Positions 6,939 to 7,988 of a stretch of 7,988 nt of DNA are shown here, piece by piece. Below the pieces are notes generated by a model. That model was not told the DNA's origin, searched no databases, and saw only the letters and a list, made by a program, of their open reading frames with translations. Made by a program: the position numbers and the translations under genes. The stretch's first letter is position 1. Each line of letters opens with the position of its first letter. This stretch comes from JAVJPJ01 sp040217295 (GTDB lineage Bacteria > Pseudomonadota > Alphaproteobacteria > Rhodobacterales > Rhodobacteraceae), in contig CAYWTM010000141.1 of the NCBI GenBank assembly GCA_964460185.1, positions 1 through 7,988 of the forward strand, in the 5' to 3' direction.

Positions 6939-6994
6939 CATGGCGAGGCCCCGAAACCGGCCCGCATCATTCGTCTGACAGGATCGGGGCGGGG

Positions 6995-7093
6995 TCAGTC
7001 AACCGTTGCCTCGGGCTGCTTCTGCAGCACCTTGCCGGTGGCCTGATCGACCATCTTCATCGCCAACCGGACCTTGCCACGATGCTCCAAGCC
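6995..7093 (-). pseudogene. Orphan pnp-like C-terminal tail (remnant of duplicated PNPase 3' end)
   Basis: Read on the minus strand, 32 codons and a TGA encode a peptide beginning GLEHRGKVRLAMKMVDQATG. The last part of the real PNPase at the window's right end reads GFDDRGKVRLAMKMVNQDTG, with 15 of 20 residues identical. At DNA level 7032-7094 matches 7787-7849 without gaps at 53 of 63 bases. Only the final beta strand and tail of the S1 domain are present, so it cannot bind RNA as a folded domain and has no start codon or ribosome-binding site of its own. It starts one codon after the BLUF stop and in the same frame. The terminal residues KVLQKQPEATVD differ from the intact copy's EEVTPENAG, so this is a diverged allele, not a fresh duplicate. 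It may be the displaced original pnp end or a remnant of transferred DNA. Confidence 0.8.
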
Positions 7094-7096
7094 CTG

Positions 7097-7528
7097 TCAG
7101 GACGGCGGATCGTTCCTGATCTTTTCGGCGAGGGTTTCGAAAAGGGCGACGGTCTCTGCCGGGGTGACGCGGTCAAGGATGCCATCGGCTATTTCGGCTT
7201 GCGACCAGATCCAGGATTTCGCCGGGTCGTGCAGCATCGCCCAATCCCCGAAGAGGCGGCCCGGCACCGGTCTGTTTACAAGCAGGCGAATATCGAGGTG
7301 CCGGTCATCGCGCCGTATGCGCGCGTAGGCTGCGGACACCTTCGCGTCCGGCCCTTCGAGAAGTTGAAGATACAGATCGCTCCGACACAGCAGAGCGCCG
7401 GTCAAGCCGTCCCTTTCATTGCATCGTCTGGCATCCAGCAAGATGCCACTCAGCATCGAGGCATCATATCCGAACGGCTGCGAGGCATATACGAGTTGCA
7501 CTAGATCGCTGATGATCGTCGCTCCCAT
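7097..7528 (-). CDS. Single-domain BLUF blue-light photoreceptor
   Basis: This encodes 143 residues. Nearly the whole protein is a BLUF domain, which binds FAD non-covalently and senses blue light through a hydrogen-bond switch. The photocycle residues align with AppA: Tyr14 in LVYAS (AppA Tyr21), Asn37 in RRCNERDGLTG (Asn45), Gln55 in YLQLLEGP (Gln63), Trp96 and Met98 in GDWAM (Trp104, Met106). The spacings 37 to 55, 55 to 96 and 96 to 98 equal those of AppA. Residues 105-143 form the usual C-terminal helical cap; no output domain is attached, so it must act on a partner, which the sequence does not show. The ATG start lacks a good Shine-Dalgarno sequence and is chosen for the conserved strand close behind it. 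The gene is isolated: pnp's terminator lies upstream and an orphan pnp tail downstream. Light control of stress or lifestyle genes is a family-level guess. Confidence 0.93.
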   Translation of the reverse strand: MGATIISDLVQLVYASQPFGYDASMLSGILLDARRCNERDGLTGALLCRSDLYLQLLEGPDAKVSAAYARIRRDDRHLDIRLLVNRPVPGRLFGDWAMLHDPAKSWIWSQAEIADGILDRVTPAETVALFETLAEKIRNDPPS

Positions 7529-7704
7529 TGCACCCAGGCAAAACGACGGAGAGACCGAAGACCGGTCTGTCGAGGCTGGACACGGAGAGCCTATGCGTCA
7601 CGCGGGGGCGAGTCTCGTGGATTCGGCATGTGGCGGGGCGTGGGCGGCCATAAAATTCGACCCGCGGCCTGACCCCAGGGTTGCCCGACACCGCGGCCCG
7701 AAAC
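7529..7704 (-). promoter_or_regulatory. Upstream region of the BLUF gene
   Basis: About 176 bp between the pnp terminator and the BLUF ATG should carry the BLUF promoter. It includes a 10-bp palindrome AGACCGGTCT (7559-7568) and two copies of CCGCGGCC (around 7664 and 7692). No clear -35/-10 pair was recognised. Confidence 0.4.
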
Positions 7705-7735
7705 AAAAAAGGCCCCGCGCATCGCGGGGCCTTTT
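7705..7735 (-). terminator. Rho-independent terminator of pnp
   Basis: On the minus strand a 13-bp stem (7735-7723 with 7719-7707, loop ATG) is followed by a T-run from the A tract at 7710-7705. It lies 24 bases past the pnp stop. It separates pnp transcription from BLUF; the opposite strand also has a short T-run in the arm. Confidence 0.93.
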
Positions 7736-7758
7736 CAATACTTGAGAGACGCGCGGGA

Positions 7759-7988
7759 TCAGCCGGCGTTTTCCGGGGTCACTTCCTCGCCGGTGTCCTG
7801 GTTGACCATCTTCATGGCCAGCCGGACCTTGCCGCGATCATCGAAGCCCAGAAGCTTGACCCACACATCCTGGCCCTCCTTGAGGACGTCGGAGGGGTGG
7901 TTCAGGCGCTCGTTCTTGATCTGGGACACGTGCACCAGCCCGTCGCGCTTGCCGAAGAAGTTCACGAAGGCGCCGAAATCGACGATCT
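7759..7988 (-). CDS. pnp: Polyribonucleotide nucleotidyltransferase (PNPase), C-terminal S1 domain, partial
   Basis: Only the last 76 complete codons are in the window; the gene runs off the right edge, and the apparent start at 7965 is an internal GTG. PNPase degrades RNA 3' to 5' by phosphorolysis and is part of mRNA turnover. The visible part is the end of the S1 RNA-binding domain: IVDFGAFVNFFGKRDGLVHVSQI, then RLNHPSDVLKEGQDVWVKLLGFDDRGKVRLAMKMV, closing with the short tail NQDTGEEVTPENAG. The VDFGAFV and GLVHVSQI strands and the FDDRGKVRLAMK strand are those of alphaproteobacterial PNPases. The distinction from ribosomal protein S1 or other S1 proteins rests on this wording and on the gene ending right after the domain. 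A strong terminator follows. Confidence 0.93.
   Translation of the reverse strand, partial: IVDFGAFVNFFGKRDGLVHVSQIKNERLNHPSDVLKEGQDVWVKLLGFDDRGKVRLAMKMVNQDTGEEVTPENAG
7787..7849 (-). repeat. 63-bp direct repeat, intact copy (partner at 7032-7094)
   Basis: This piece of pnp matches 7032-7094 in the same orientation, ungapped, at 53 of 63 bases. The two copies are 755 bp apart and enclose the BLUF gene and the pnp terminator. Several of the ten differences fall in third codon positions, which suggests that both copies spent time under coding constraint. Confidence 0.88.

Larger units (their letters stand above)
6797..6994. other. Convergent spacer rich in inverted repeats
   Basis: About 200 bp lie between the end of the small membrane-protein gene (+) and the orphan pnp-like tail (-). 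No coding frame looks real. The middle holds several dyads: CTCAAAC (6858-6864) opposite GTTTGAG (6898-6904), a 12-bp palindrome at 6885-6896 between them, and a 16-bp dyad at 6923-6938. None is followed by a T-run, so they are not standard terminators. Confidence 0.6.

Noticed and set aside
6914..7504. 196-codon plus-strand open frame
   Set aside because: It is antisense to the BLUF gene and the pnp-like tail, both of which have strong protein-level support on the minus strand.
1..7988. CRISPR array, insertion sequence, integrase, rRNA or complete tRNA
   Set aside because: No spaced repeat series, transposase or integrase protein, or RNA-gene structure was seen in the window, so the insertion idea near pnp rests only on the duplicated 3' end.

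Overview
The window looks like chromosomal DNA from an alphaproteobacterium of the Rhodobacteraceae (roseobacter-like). The basis is the very GC-rich coding sequence (about 75% in a typical line of the phosphatase gene), the family make-up (Tat-exported PhoX-type phosphatase, Tat-exported YkuD protein, BLUF photosensor) and the alphaproteobacterial style of the PNPase C-terminus. This is an inference from recognisable proteins; no database was searched.

Layout, left to right. (1) A minus-strand gene (50-772) for a Rossmann-like protein resembling the MptE/GT42 sialyltransferase superfamily, with a 19-bp tandem duplication across its stop codon. (2) A minus-strand NAD(P)-dependent aldehyde dehydrogenase (875-2311). 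(3) A shared upstream region of about 220 bp, then a plus-strand 1-Cys peroxiredoxin (2535-3188). (4) A perfect 14-bp-arm bidirectional terminator, then a converging Tat-exported L,D-transpeptidase (3283-3909, minus). (5) A divergent region, then a Tat-exported PhoX-family phosphatase (4097-6022, plus) with a strong terminator. (6) A segment of clearly lower GC (roughly 6220-6900) with a small membrane-anchored protein resembling the start of a band-7/SPFH (HflC-like) domain, read from a TTG start. (7) A palindrome-rich convergent spacer. (8) A single-domain BLUF blue-light sensor (7097-7528, minus). (9) A strong terminator and the 3' end of pnp (7759 to the window edge, minus).

The left two thirds is ordinary accessory/housekeeping content: aldehyde detoxification, peroxide reduction, envelope cross-linking and phosphate scavenging. 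Each gene appears to be its own transcription unit, arranged as divergent or convergent pairs with good terminators.

The most notable structure is at the right. A 63-bp stretch of the pnp 3' end (7787-7849) recurs ungapped with 53/63 identities at 7032-7094, in the same orientation, directly after the BLUF stop codon. The BLUF gene therefore sits between an intact pnp end and a second, orphan pnp-like C-terminal tail. This is the pattern left by an insertion or recombination at the 3' end of pnp. The orphan tail is in frame with BLUF, separated only by the TGA stop plus one codon. I did not find a clearly new multi-gene system; the pnp-tail/BLUF arrangement and the atypical 6.2-6.9 kb segment are the best leads.
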